Below are positions 34,712-43,591 of a stretch of 64,000 nucleotides of DNA, in pieces (the stretch's first letter is position 1; every line of letters begins with the position of its first letter). The stretch covers positions 1-64,000 of the forward strand of contig FNPA01000009.1 in the NCBI GenBank assembly GCA_900107185.1. The letters run 5' to 3'. A program made the position numbers and the translations under genes. The notes under the pieces are model-generated. The model ran no database searches and was not told the origin of the DNA. It was given only the letters and a program-made list of their open reading frames with translations. This DNA comes from Ruminococcaceae bacterium YAD3003 (lineage in GTDB: Bacteria > Bacillota > Clostridia > Saccharofermentanales > Saccharofermentanaceae).

Positions 34712-35266
34712 TTAAAAATCCTCTTCAAATTGGAGAGAATCAAGAGTTTCTGCAAGTGAATCAGCGAGCTCTTCCCACTCGTTTTTTGATTCAAAATCGA
34801 GTGTTTGTAGCATTGTAATCGTGAGCTCATACAGCCCGAGTTTGGTGTTTCTGATGTAAGAAAACTCAGTGTTCGAGCTGATATTCTCGCATGAAAGCAG
34901 GACAAAACGCGCCGTCTTCCGAGCGATTATCTCGTCAAAAAGCTCGGGATTATCGTTGAATAACAATCTGTTTTTTACGTCATTTCGAACTCCAAGGCCA
35001 TGCCAAACGTCTGAGTTTTTATTGTCTTTGTAGCACTGAATCTCGTTGTTCAGAGCCTCAACGAACTCACAAAAAGTCTTATCGGATGCGAACTTTACGC
35101 ACTGGGTCGCGCACAAACCATACTCGTAAAACACTCTCAAACCGACTTGAAACTCTCGTTCCGTTGTCCCAAATCCGAGCTCATTTATGGTCTGTTGTAT
35201 CCTATCGATACGGTTTTCCATATCAATCATAAAGCTCTTTCGGTCTGGCATTTTAGGTCTCTCCAT
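34712..35266 (-). CDS. Hypothetical protein of the element
   Basis: 184 residues, mostly helical and charged, without signal peptide or membrane segments; acidic C-terminus (LDSLQFEEDF). A second start at MPDRKSF, six codons in, is possible. I do not recognise the family. It is co-directional with the small gene and the restriction-modification enzyme upstream, so it may accompany that cargo. Codon use looks coherent along its length and the opposite frame is weaker. Confidence 0.5.
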   Translation of the reverse strand: MERPKMPDRKSFMIDMENRIDRIQQTINELGFGTTEREFQVGLRVFYEYGLCATQCVKFASDKTFCEFVEALNNEIQCYKDNKNSDVWHGLGVRNDVKNRLLFNDNPELFDEIIARKTARFVLLSCENISSNTEFSYIRNTKLGLYELTITMLQTLDFESKNEWEELADSLAETLDSLQFEEDF

Positions 35267-35296
35267 TCTCTATTTGCGTGTTGTTTTCAGCGGGAT

Positions 35297-35542
35297 TTAT
35301 CCGATTTTTACCCCAGGTTTTATGAGAATTCCGTCTTCATTTTGCTTGTATCCAAGCAAGTGTTTCATGATGAATTCGGCTGCGTCTACACCCAAACTCT
35401 CCATCTGTTTAGCCCAATAATCCGTCTCTTCGAACGGTGTATTCGGACTATCCGCAGACGTCGCGGCAATGTTATTTGCAATAAAATATGCCTCGTCCCA
35501 TGTGATTAAGCCTTGCTTATATTCCTGATAAACGTCTCTCAT
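35297..35542 (-). CDS. Hypothetical small protein of the element
   Basis: 81 residues, acidic, helical (YQEYKQGLITWDEAYFIANN, and TDYWAKQMESLGVDAAEFIM). It has an AGGAGG site in the preceding bases. No family is recognised. It lies between the unknown 184-residue gene and the type IIL enzyme, all in the same direction, and ends 30 bases before the former. Possibly a small accessory of the restriction-modification unit; that is only context. Confidence 0.5.
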   Translation of the reverse strand: MRDVYQEYKQGLITWDEAYFIANNIAATSADSPNTPFEETDYWAKQMESLGVDAAEFIMKHLLGYKQNEDGILIKPGVKIG

Positions 35543-35698
35543 TGTGCTTTACCTCCTGATTTTTCCTTAGGTAATTCCAATCATAACTACTCGTTGATAG
35601 CTTGTGGGGGTAAAGTGTTGCAAAATGAAAAAACAGGCCTCTATTTGAGACTTTTGAGCAAAAACTGAGACTATTGCGTCATGTAGTGAGGTTGCTTC

Positions 35699-38506
35699 TT
35701 ATTCTTTGGTCAGTTCCTGATACATCTTCATAAGCTCTGCAACTATCTCCGGTTCGCCCATATCGCGCGCAAACCCGTAAGCATCCATAACTGCCTTGTC
35801 GTTAGCTTCGTGCGCGATACGGAGCTCCACAGGCATCTTATCGGGATCATACAGTTCTGCGAGACTCTTGTCCGGATACAACGCGCGAGCATCGAGTATT
35901 CCCTGAGCTGTCTGCTCTATGATTGCTTTCTGGTCATCGGTAGGGTTAGGCCAAGGGAAGTTGTTATATGTTATTTCCGCAGAATATTGATAGCTCGGTC
36001 CGTATCTGCTTGATGTAACTCTCATCCAAGCCATATGTACTGTTGATTCAATGACTCCAAAATGATATACAGTAGCCCCTGGTAAAAGCATTAATTTTTG
36101 ACTACAAAGAGACCTATCATCAAGAAAACCTATTGGTATAAAATCTCGTGTTCCAGCAGAAACAACAGGAATAACCATAAAAACACCTTGTGGCATATTT
36201 TCAACTAAGAATCGAGTAGGTGTTTCTGCTAATTTTTTTGTCTGTGGACGCTTACTTTTGAATCTTGCTTGCTGTACAGCTGAAACAACCTGCATGCACT
36301 TAGGCATGGTTTCCAATTCCTGCGGCGAACAATTCCCTAACCATAAAATATACAATCCATCATCTCTACTATTATTGTTAATAAATTCATTTCCTCCAAC
36401 CCAGGAAAAGAAGTATTTTTGCGATTCTGGTTCGGCTTTAATAAAATGCATCATCTCATCTTTGGTAAAGAGATAATTATCAAAATCCAATAATTGGTTG
36501 CCAATACCTATTTTGGGGGAAGGGCATATCGAACTTGTTCTTTTAGGCAAATATACATCATCTGCATCTAACAAATATGCGTTGATGTTTTTTGCTTTCT
36601 CAACAAGATTACTATCAAAAATTCGTTTTTCTATTGTAAGTGTTTTATTTGAGAAACCTATTATTACACAATAAACCAAAGCTTCGTTGTCTGTATCGTT
36701 ATTCCACTTAAATGTTCTATATGCAAAGTCAAATTTAATGTTAAATCTTTCAAAAACGGGTTTCCATACGCATGTTGTTTGAACACCTTGAACAACAGAG
36801 TTTGTTGAAACGAACGCACACATTATAGATGTGTTCTGAATGTATTGAGCACCTTTCCAAAACCAAGCTGCAACATAATCAATATCGCCTGTTCCACTAA
36901 GAGTTTTTCCTTTGGAATCAACATATATTTCGTTGAGCTCTGTCCTTTGTTCGGGGGTGCGATTCTTTCTATCCACAAACGGCGGATTTCCCATTATGTA
37001 AGACACTCTTGAAGGCTCTACAAGGTCATTCCAATCGAACCTCAAAGCGTTCTCGCAAATGATGTTGGCCCGGTCGTCTAACGGAAAGTCTTTCTCGTCG
37101 AGGTCGAGCAAAAGCATATAGTCCTTGTTCGCTTTCAACCTTGAAATCCATAGCGCCGTCTCCGCAACGGATACAGCAAAGTCGTTTATCTCAATACCGT
37201 AGAATTGGTCAAGTTTAATCCTCAGTTCAACCTCACCCTCGACACTACTGTCGAAGAGAGACATCTGCTTTGATTTGTATTCCTTCAGAACTGCATACTC
37301 CAATCGCTTCAGGCAGATGAACGTCTCCGTCAGGAAATTGCCGGAGCCGCATGCAGGGTCGAAGAACACCAGCGAGCAGAGCTTCTCGTGGAACTTCCTA
37401 TATCTATTCCGCCGCTTTATAACTGATAGTTCTTCGTCAGTTCTTATAGCATCAAACTCAGCCTTGAGGTCATCAAGGAACAGCGGATCAATTACCTTAT
37501 GAATGTTTTCAGGCGACGTATAGTGCATACCGCCCTTGCGTCTTGTCTCTGGATTCAACGTACTCTCAAAGATACCGCCGAAGATAGTCGGAGAGATATT
37601 AGACCAGTTAACCGGCAACGCAACCTTGTTAAGCAGGAAGTCCTTAATCTCCTGCGTGAAGTTCGGTATTATAACCTTCTCTTTGAAGAGTCCGCCGTTA
37701 ACATACGGGAACACCTTTATATCTTCATCGTACTCATCACGCTCAGCACGCGGTTTATCTAAGTTCTCAAACAGATGCTGAAGCTTGATTCTGATATTCG
37801 TCGGGTCCACGCGGGTAAGATAGTTCGCAAACGCATCAGGCTCACCGAATAATCCTGCATCTTCGCAGAACAGACAGAATACGAGACGTACGCATAGAAC
37901 GTTCAACGAGTGTTTTGCTTCGTCAGAATCCGGGTCGTGATACTGTGAACGCAACATATCATAGAGTTCACCGATAAGACGACCGGCCTGCTCCGATACT
38001 TCTTGTTCTTTTCTAAGTCGACTATTACCCGGGTCTACAATGCAGCCCAAATACTCCGGGTGCTCGACCAAATCTTCAAGAGCGAACTCAAAAGCATTAT
38101 TTACGAGCTCTTTATCACCGTACTTGCTACGGTCATAAACCCTAAACGATTTGAAATTGCAGGTAATGAAATACTTCGGTTGTTCTGTAAGCGGTAATGA
38201 TGCCGCATAGTCCTGAACTTGTTGCAACGGGGTTTTGAGTTCACCCTGACGCATCTCCGCTTTGTCTAAATCAATCTCAATACCCTTCTGCTCAATCATA
38301 ACATCGGATTGTCTAATCCAAACGTCAATATAACCGCCTGTTGAGACATGATGTTCAAAGAGGACTGTGTCGTTATGTTCGTAACCTAATACGTTAGTAA
38401 GTAGCGATAACCAAAACTGTTGTGTCTCGCCCTTTTCGTAGCCTCTACCCTTCCAAGTTTCCACAAAAGACTTTCTTGATTTTTTGTCCCGATACGCCAT
38501 TCCCAT
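35699..38506 (-). CDS. MmeI-like type IIL (IIG) restriction-modification enzyme
   Basis: 935 residues. The N-terminal nuclease part shows a PD-(D/E)XK pattern, with D61 in GYIDVWI and E72-x-K74 in IEQKG. An inter-domain spacer follows, then an N6-adenine methyltransferase with motif I DPACGSGNFL (about 373) and catalytic motif IV NPPF (about 508). A target-recognition region and a short C-terminal domain finish the protein. One polypeptide would thus cut and methylate DNA, defending the host or stabilising the element. The part coding for residues about 520-820 (36.04-36.95 kb) is visibly more A/T-rich than the flanks, suggesting exchange of the recognition domain. Confidence 0.88.
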   Translation of the reverse strand: MGMAYRDKKSRKSFVETWKGRGYEKGETQQFWLSLLTNVLGYEHNDTVLFEHHVSTGGYIDVWIRQSDVMIEQKGIEIDLDKAEMRQGELKTPLQQVQDYAASLPLTEQPKYFITCNFKSFRVYDRSKYGDKELVNNAFEFALEDLVEHPEYLGCIVDPGNSRLRKEQEVSEQAGRLIGELYDMLRSQYHDPDSDEAKHSLNVLCVRLVFCLFCEDAGLFGEPDAFANYLTRVDPTNIRIKLQHLFENLDKPRAERDEYDEDIKVFPYVNGGLFKEKVIIPNFTQEIKDFLLNKVALPVNWSNISPTIFGGIFESTLNPETRRKGGMHYTSPENIHKVIDPLFLDDLKAEFDAIRTDEELSVIKRRNRYRKFHEKLCSLVFFDPACGSGNFLTETFICLKRLEYAVLKEYKSKQMSLFDSSVEGEVELRIKLDQFYGIEINDFAVSVAETALWISRLKANKDYMLLLDLDEKDFPLDDRANIICENALRFDWNDLVEPSRVSYIMGNPPFVDRKNRTPEQRTELNEIYVDSKGKTLSGTGDIDYVAAWFWKGAQYIQNTSIMCAFVSTNSVVQGVQTTCVWKPVFERFNIKFDFAYRTFKWNNDTDNEALVYCVIIGFSNKTLTIEKRIFDSNLVEKAKNINAYLLDADDVYLPKRTSSICPSPKIGIGNQLLDFDNYLFTKDEMMHFIKAEPESQKYFFSWVGGNEFINNNSRDDGLYILWLGNCSPQELETMPKCMQVVSAVQQARFKSKRPQTKKLAETPTRFLVENMPQGVFMVIPVVSAGTRDFIPIGFLDDRSLCSQKLMLLPGATVYHFGVIESTVHMAWMRVTSSRYGPSYQYSAEITYNNFPWPNPTDDQKAIIEQTAQGILDARALYPDKSLAELYDPDKMPVELRIAHEANDKAVMDAYGFARDMGEPEIVAELMKMYQELTKE

Positions 38507-38569
38507 ACACCTCTCAAAGCGGATAACTTAATTATATATAAGAGGTGTATTTGACTCAATAAAGAATAA

Positions 38570-38593
38570 TGCCGCAAGGCGAACCTCACGGCA
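38570..38593 (-). terminator. Hairpin after Thr/Pro-rich lipoprotein gene
   Basis: On the minus strand TGCCG, TGAGG, TTCG, CCTTG and CGGCA form a hairpin with a TTCG loop, followed by TTATTCTTTATT. A moderate terminator between the lipoprotein gene and the restriction-modification gene. Confidence 0.65.
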
Positions 38594-38654
38594 TATCGTT
38601 TGCTTGGGTCAGTCGTTACAACATAATGTTATTACGAGAGCAAGCGAGGTATCA

Positions 38655-39503
38655 TTAGTCGTACGTGACTGAACCATCGGAATAGTGATACTCAACAGAG
38701 GAAATATAAGAACTTGTGCTATAAGGATAACCCTGTGTGTTAACATCCCAGCCCTGACTTGCAAGGTAGTCATTAGCCTGGCTCTTAACGGTAGCCTTGG
38801 CATCGCTCTGAGTGCTTGCGCCTGTAGCACTATTGTATGTGTAGGTTGCGCTGATTGCGGGCGGATTGCCGGGTGTATCATCAGACCAATTAACCTGAAT
38901 CGTAACAGTATCAATCTCATACTCAAGTGTCGGAACCGGAGTAGGTGTTGCGGTAGGCTCGGGCGTAGGTGTAGGCGTAGATGTTGCAGTAGGCTCAGGT
39001 GTAGGTGTTGCCGTAGGAACAGGCGTGTTCGTCGGCTGCGCAGGCTGAGTTGTCTGCTGAGTTGTCTCAGTAGGCTTAGGTGCCTCAGTCGGCTTTGTCG
39101 TACCAGATGTCGGCTGTGTTGTCTGCTGAGTTGTCTCGGTAGGCTGAGCCTGTGCCTGTGTCGTACCTGTCGTACCGGTAGGATTGCCGTTAGTAGGCTG
39201 AGTTGTCTGCTGTGTTGTTGCAGTAGCAGATGTACCAGTTGTACCTGTTGTCGGCTTTGTTGTACCGGAAGTACCGATTGTTGTCGCGGTTGTTTCGATA
39301 ATAGAAGTCTCTAACGGGTTACCTTCTGCATCAGTAGCCACAACAGCGACTTTAATTGTCTCACCAGACTCGTTTGTTTCGATAAGCGTATCGCCAGTCC
39401 ACTCTGTCTGCTGTTGATTGTTATTACAAGCAGCAAAGGCGGAAATCATAATAGTGATTGTTGTAATAGACACAATGATCTTAAAGGTACCGATGTTCTT
39501 CAT
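38655..39503 (-). CDS. Lipoprotein with Thr/Pro/Gln-rich spacer
   Basis: 282 residues. The lipoprotein signal ends ISAFAAC with the cysteine at about 26. Residues about 70-195 are a low-complexity spacer of repeated TTQQTTQPT, TTGTT and PTPEPTAT blocks, the kind that lifts a domain through the cell wall. The C-terminal domain (about 197-282) is a small beta-rich region, EIDTVTIQVNW to SVEYHYSDGSVTYD. It is carried by the integrated element, between the helicase gene with its GTAAC array and the restriction enzyme. A surface role such as phage-receptor masking would be speculation. Repeats make its length prone to change. Confidence 0.75.
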   Translation of the reverse strand: MKNIGTFKIIVSITTITIMISAFAACNNNQQQTEWTGDTLIETNESGETIKVAVVATDAEGNPLETSIIETTATTIGTSGTTKPTTGTTGTSATATTQQTTQPTNGNPTGTTGTTQAQAQPTETTQQTTQPTSGTTKPTEAPKPTETTQQTTQPAQPTNTPVPTATPTPEPTATSTPTPTPEPTATPTPVPTLEYEIDTVTIQVNWSDDTPGNPPAISATYTYNSATGASTQSDAKATVKSQANDYLASQGWDVNTQGYPYSTSSYISSVEYHYSDGSVTYD

Positions 39504-39744
39504 AGATTTACACCTCTCTTACATCATAACTCTATCTGAAGTACATAGTATACATTTGTATTATACCGACAGGTTGGACTTCCGTACGGAACCACAGCGT
39601 CGCTGTTTTCTGACTCTATTTAGGGGCCTGAGCCGTAAAAAGCAGCGGGGACTCGCGGGAGAGCGGAAGCCATTTCTTCTTAGGACTACTCTACTTCGTA
39701 TAAAATCAAAGAACCAGCTTCCTATCGTCCCCTTTTCCGTTCCT

Positions 39745-40009
39745 GTTACCAAATGAGATTCAGTAACACTCTGGTAACGCCTTTGGTAACAGCTCCAAAT
39801 GCAATGATTTCAATGTTTTTAGGAAAAACGTTACCAGTGTAACTAAATAATTTGAAAATATTTAATCTCATTATTTATTCTATATTTATTCTATTTTCCC
39901 CAATTTGAGAAGAATTCAGTAACACGGTAACGCTAACTAATAAAAAGGCCTGCAACGCAGTGTTTGCAAGCCTTCTTTTGATTAGTTGTTTGTTACCAAA
40001 TGTGTTACG
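39745..40009. repeat. GTAAC iteron cluster with AT-rich block, candidate replication origin
   Basis: GTAAC or its complement, usually as GGTAAC/GTTACC, occurs ten times (39745, 39763, 39773, 39785, 39830, 39839, 39919, 39926, 39992 and 40004). The two halves of the cluster flank about 60 bases of almost pure A/T (39842-39900). This is the layout of an iteron origin with an unwinding region. It sits directly at the 3' end of the VirE-type helicase gene, where satellites of the PICI type keep their origin. No gene is supported in 39504-40004. Confidence 0.6.
39945..39974 (-). terminator. Terminator after VirE-type helicase gene
   Basis: On the minus strand AAGGCTTGCAA, ACACTGCG and TTGCAGGCCTT are followed by TTTATT. 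It lies about 30 bases past the stop at 40005, inside the GTAAC cluster. Confidence 0.8.
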
Positions 40010-41270
40010 TGAACTCATCCGGGAGTTCAAAAGGGGTATCGTTCTTCACTTCTGGTTTGTCGGCTACGCCTTTCTTCCTCCATGGTTTTTGTGGACCGTA
40101 TTCATGGAACCTCTTATTACTCTTGCCGCATTCCCAGCCAAGCTTATTCAATATTCGTTTTAGGCGATGTTGGTCCTTGTTGTCATAATTTGTCTTCAAA
40201 TTGCCGAGACATGCTTGCCATATTTGGAGTGTGCAAATTGGTTCTCCTTCATGCGGTTCGAGCCACGCTTCAATTATACCTTCTAACGGGTCGGTAATCA
40301 CCGCCGCTTGCTGTTGCCTTCTTGCTTCCGCTTCTATATCAGGAGGCAAGACCAGTGTCTCGCCTGCGTCATAGTAATGCTTCGCTTCGGCAAGGATTTG
40401 CAAGACTTCGTCTTCTTCCAAGTCCCAGGAATATCTCGTCTGTTTTTCTTTATAGCAAACGACCGGCCAGAAACGTCTGTTACCTGTAACGTCTCTTAGG
40501 ATACCGTCACGCTCGTTCGTCGTGCCAAAAATAACGCTTATGCGTTTAACTGATATGACACAGCGACCGTATGCGGGACGGTATTTATCAACCGCTGTTG
40601 ATAAGAATGCTTTTATGGCATTTTCTTCAGTGTGGCTCATACCGTTGCATTCTTGTATCTCAACTATCCAAGCTTTTGAAATAGCCATCTTTCCGTCTTT
40701 GTTGTCCATGTCCCTCATGGAAAGAGAGCCGTTATAGTATGCGCCTCCTATTTTTGCGAGCAATGTCGACTTACCCTGCCCCTGGTCGCCAATAAGAATT
40801 ATCATTTGGTCGAATTTTTCAGGGGTGTCGCTGAGCACTCTCGCAATAGCAGCTACAAATGCTTTCCTTGTAACCGTCCTTGTATACGGAGTATCATCAG
40901 CTCCGAGGAAATCAATAAACAGTGTATCTACTCTGGGAACGCCGTCCCATACCTCGTCTGTGATTCTCTCTTTGATTGGGTTATAAGCAATTAAAGGTTT
41001 GATTGCTTCCAATGCTTCGATAATCATAGCGGAAGAGGGAGAGAATAAATAGTTTTGTTCGATGTAACTGCGCAAACATGCGTTATCGCTATCAGTCCAG
41101 CATACACTGCAAGGATCATGTTTCCACGGTAACTGTCCGATTACTATGATTTGCTGTTCAATCTCGTCAAATCTTATCAATTCGCAAAAAACTGCCATAA
41201 GAATTGAAATTACATTAGAGACAAACTTACATGGTTTGCCGTCTTTATTTCTAACTAAATCTGGAATCAT
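40005..41270 (-). CDS. VirE-type (virulence-associated E) P-loop helicase, replication protein
   Basis: 421 residues. The N-terminal KDGKPCKFVSNVISIL and QLPWKH segments match the usual beginning of the VirE family core. The Walker A motif is GDQGQGKSTLL (161-171), Walker B lies in AWIVEIQECNG, and a sensor-like IFGTTNERDGILRD follows. Such proteins drive replication of phages and satellites, often with an N-terminal primase domain that is absent here. It starts about 280 bases downstream of the excisionase start on the same strand. The start has no clear ribosome site. The GTAAC iterons at its 3' end are the likely target. Confidence 0.82.
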   Translation of the reverse strand: MIPDLVRNKDGKPCKFVSNVISILMAVFCELIRFDEIEQQIIVIGQLPWKHDPCSVCWTDSDNACLRSYIEQNYLFSPSSAMIIEALEAIKPLIAYNPIKERITDEVWDGVPRVDTLFIDFLGADDTPYTRTVTRKAFVAAIARVLSDTPEKFDQMIILIGDQGQGKSTLLAKIGGAYYNGSLSMRDMDNKDGKMAISKAWIVEIQECNGMSHTEENAIKAFLSTAVDKYRPAYGRCVISVKRISVIFGTTNERDGILRDVTGNRRFWPVVCYKEKQTRYSWDLEEDEVLQILAEAKHYYDAGETLVLPPDIEAEARRQQQAAVITDPLEGIIEAWLEPHEGEPICTLQIWQACLGNLKTNYDNKDQHRLKRILNKLGWECGKSNKRFHEYGPQKPWRKKGVADKPEVKNDTPFELPDEFT

Positions 41271-41306
41271 ATATTCGAAAAAACAACTACCATTGTCTCA
41301 ACTATG

Positions 41307-41549
41307 CTATAATATTTGTGTGCAGTAATTATAGGCGTTGTTAAGACTCTGTCTGGCAGCGCTTATTTTTCCCCCTTTCGATATGTATTTGGATTTAATG
41401 TATGCCTTAAGCTCTTCTTCCGACACACGATACTGCCCGCCAATCTTTACAACGGGAAAATCCGGATCACCCCGCGCCATACGGTACATCTTGTCCGAAC
41501 CGAAGCCGAGAATTTTTCCAGCTTCTTGTAATGAAATGTATTTAGTCAT
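41307..41549 (-). CDS. xis: Excisionase / AlpA-like helix-turn-helix protein
   Basis: 80 residues from the ATG at 41549, which has AAGGAGG 8 bases upstream; an apparent start 18 bases earlier lies within that site. The N-terminal YISLQEAGKILGFGSDKMYR is a MerR-like excisionase helix-turn-helix, followed by a wing (FPVVKIGGQYRVSEEEL). A lysine-rich end follows. It is transcribed divergently from the repressor-integrase pair and upstream of the VirE gene. Such proteins bend attachment-site DNA for excision or switch on satellite genes. Confidence 0.85.
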   Translation of the reverse strand: MTKYISLQEAGKILGFGSDKMYRMARGDPDFPVVKIGGQYRVSEEELKAYIKSKYISKGGKISAARQSLNNAYNYCTQIL

Positions 41550-41601
41550 TACGATGACCTCCTTCAATTAGTTTTGGTTGATTTCAACCATTTACAACTA
41601 T

Positions 41602-41701
41602 ATATTACCCACCTGAGCAGCCTTTGTAAACACCAAATTTGTAAATTTGTGGTTGATTTCACGGGATATTAGTTGACTTCTTCCACTTTACAACCTATAA
41701 T
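41602..41701. promoter_or_regulatory. Divergent control region of the element
   Basis: Two face-away promoters are visible. Minus: TTTACA (41625-41630), 17 bases, TAATAT (41602-41607), for the excisionase-VirE side. Plus: TTGACT (41673-41678), 17 bases, TATAAT (41696-41701), for the repressor-integrase side. Between and around them the words TTTGTAAA (twice) and GGTTGATTTCA (twice) repeat and are candidate operators for the XRE repressor. This is the typical switch of a lysogenic element. Confidence 0.7.
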
Positions 41702-41729
41702 CAACTCAAATGCAGGGAGGTCTCATAAT

Positions 41730-42212
41730 ATGAATGACTATATTGATGAAGAGAAGAAAACAGAAATGAAAATGAGAATTGCCGGAAATGTCGCGTACTA
41801 CCGCTCTGTTCGAGGTTACACGCAAAAAGAATTAGCCGATATGCTCGGAAAATCTATGGGTTGGTTAAACAAATTCGAAAAATTCAAACCTTCTCAGCCG
41901 AAGAATCAGAGAGTTAGCTTTAGTCGAGATACTGTAGACGATATTGCTAAGGCATTGAAGATTCCCACCGCATGGTTATATGACGAGACACTAAGAGACT
42001 CCGCTGACGTCGAAACAGCTTCACGTTATGATTCTGATTATTATTCCTTCTCAGAAGATAATAATCGGATTCGGATTCCGTCTTCGATAGAGGGTTTAGA
42101 CTCGCTTGTCGAAGAATTACAGCAGCTTACGCCTGAACAGCTCGCGTTGCTCAGGGTAGGACTAATGAAGTTAGACGCCAAAGGAGGAAAAGGTGAAAAA
42201 GAAAACCAGTAA
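41730..42212 (+). CDS. XRE-family transcriptional repressor of the element
   Basis: 160 residues from the ATG at 41730, which has GGGAGG 9 bases upstream; a longer frame from 41673 would begin inside the promoter. Residues about 13-75 form an XRE helix-turn-helix (NVAYYRSVRGYTQKELADML, then MGWLNKFEK). A longer C-terminal region ends EELQQLTPEQLALLRVGL. It overlaps the integrase gene by 20 bases, so repressor and integrase are translated together. By position it is the counterpart of CI or the satellite repressor Stl. Confidence 0.85.
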   Translation: MNDYIDEEKKTEMKMRIAGNVAYYRSVRGYTQKELADMLGKSMGWLNKFEKFKPSQPKNQRVSFSRDTVDDIAKALKIPTAWLYDETLRDSADVETASRYDSDYYSFSEDNNRIRIPSSIEGLDSLVEELQQLTPEQLALLRVGLMKLDAKGGKGEKENQ

Positions 42213-43383
42213 AAGAACATCAGGAACGGGTAGCATAGTCTACAGGAACGGAAAGTGGGTCGCACAGGTGTCAAAGTATGACCCGGACACCGGAGAGACT
42301 CTTTATACTCCTAACGGAAATGCAGTTCGTCTTTCTAAATCATTTGACACTAAGGCAGAGGCCGAACGATTCTTGGCTGATTATCAGCAAAAGAGATATA
42401 ACCTTAAACCGTTTGTCTCCTCTGATATGCCATTACAAGAATGGTTAGAGCAATGGCTCGAAGATTACAAGCATTCGGGTGTTAAACAATCCACGATTGA
42501 TACCGCGGATAACATTATACGCAATCATTTGATTCCGAATCTTGGCAAAGCAAAGCTCAATCAGTTGACGGCTTATCAAATCCAGAAGATGTACTACAGC
42601 TACAGCAATACCCTAAGTGCAAAGTCAATTAAGAACATCCACTGGATATTGAGTATGAGTCTTGCTGAAGCTGTAAGATATAACCTATTAATAGAGAACC
42701 CCTGTGCTCGAGTCAAACTTCCAAGATGCATCAAGTTTGAGGCAAAACCCCTAACTCCTTCCGAGCTACAGTTGCTGGTCAAAGAGGTTTGCCAATTCAG
42801 AGATGTATATGACTTCATAGTCTATTTCGTCCTATTTACCGGTCTAAGACAGAGTGAGGCGTTGGGTCTTACGTGGGACCGTGTTAATTTGCTAACCAGA
42901 GAGATAACCATTGACCGTCAGTTAACACGCACAACCCATTACAAGAATTCAAAGCTTGAACTAAAACCGACTAAAACAAACAACTCACGAACATTTCTTC
43001 TTGCAACGTCCCTGGTCGACATATTGAATAAGCGCAAACTTCAACAGATTGAATATGCCGATATGCTCGGCAATAACCAAGTTATTGAGAAGAACCTAAT
43101 ATTTACCCTTCCCAACGGAAACCATATCAGCGCCCCGTCGCTCCATAAACACTTCAAGAGAATAGCAACCAAAATCGGACGACCGGACTTAAGGTTCCAC
43201 GATCTGAGACACTCGTACGCTACTATGGCTGCCGAGAAAGGCTTGCCCCCGTCGACGCTTGCTAAAATCCTCGGTCATTCAACCTCAGCAGTTACGATGC
43301 AATACTACATTCACAAAACGACTGAGGGCGATGTGACGAATGCTAATATCACCGAGAGACTAATCAAGGAAGCCGAAAGTTAA
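42193..43383 (+). CDS. int: Tyrosine recombinase (phage-type integrase)
   Basis: 396 residues from a GTG with GGAGGAAAAG just upstream. An N-terminal AP2-like arm-binding domain (GTGSIVYRNGKWVAQVSKYD) is followed by a SAM-like core-binding domain (about 72-165) and the catalytic domain. The catalytic residues are visible: R in TGLRQSEALGL, HDLRHSYATMA, LGHSTSAVTM and the final tyrosine in QYYIH. It lies next to tRNA-Ser, whose 3' end is the attachment site, and catalyses insertion and, with the excisionase, removal of the element. Confidence 0.94.
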   Translation: MKKKTSKRTSGTGSIVYRNGKWVAQVSKYDPDTGETLYTPNGNAVRLSKSFDTKAEAERFLADYQQKRYNLKPFVSSDMPLQEWLEQWLEDYKHSGVKQSTIDTADNIIRNHLIPNLGKAKLNQLTAYQIQKMYYSYSNTLSAKSIKNIHWILSMSLAEAVRYNLLIENPCARVKLPRCIKFEAKPLTPSELQLLVKEVCQFRDVYDFIVYFVLFTGLRQSEALGLTWDRVNLLTREITIDRQLTRTTHYKNSKLELKPTKTNNSRTFLLATSLVDILNKRKLQQIEYADMLGNNQVIEKNLIFTLPNGNHISAPSLHKHFKRIATKIGRPDLRFHDLRHSYATMAAEKGLPPSTLAKILGHSTSAVTMQYYIHKTTEGDVTNANITERLIKEAES

Positions 43384-43404
43384 TCCCTAAACTCGATAAT
43401 GCCA

Positions 43405-43438
43405 AAGCTCCTTCTGTAACCCACAGAGGGGGCTTTTT
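43405..43438 (+). terminator. Integrase terminator
   Basis: AAGCTCCTTCTGT, a short loop and CACAGAGGGGGCTT are followed by TTTTAATT, 22 bases after the integrase stop. Confidence 0.85.
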
Positions 43439-43591
43439 AATTGAACTGAATTCAACATGATTAATGAATAATACTGATTTCAATGTATGCTTAATTATCC
43501 CATTGCCGTTCCGGTTGCCGATAATAAGTCTACAACAAACAACAAAAAACCTGAAAGCCTTTTGAATAGGGACTTCCAGGTTTTTGCGCAT

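Noticed and set aside
34565-34759. Plus-strand frame of 64 codons at the island's left end
   Set aside because: It overlaps the end of the better-supported 184-residue minus gene and contains direct repeats (AGGACTTTC) rather than coding bias.
38685-39314. Cys/Arg-rich plus-strand frame of 209 codons
   Set aside because: It is the complement of the Thr/Gln/Pro-rich spacer of the lipoprotein; repeats keep the frame open.
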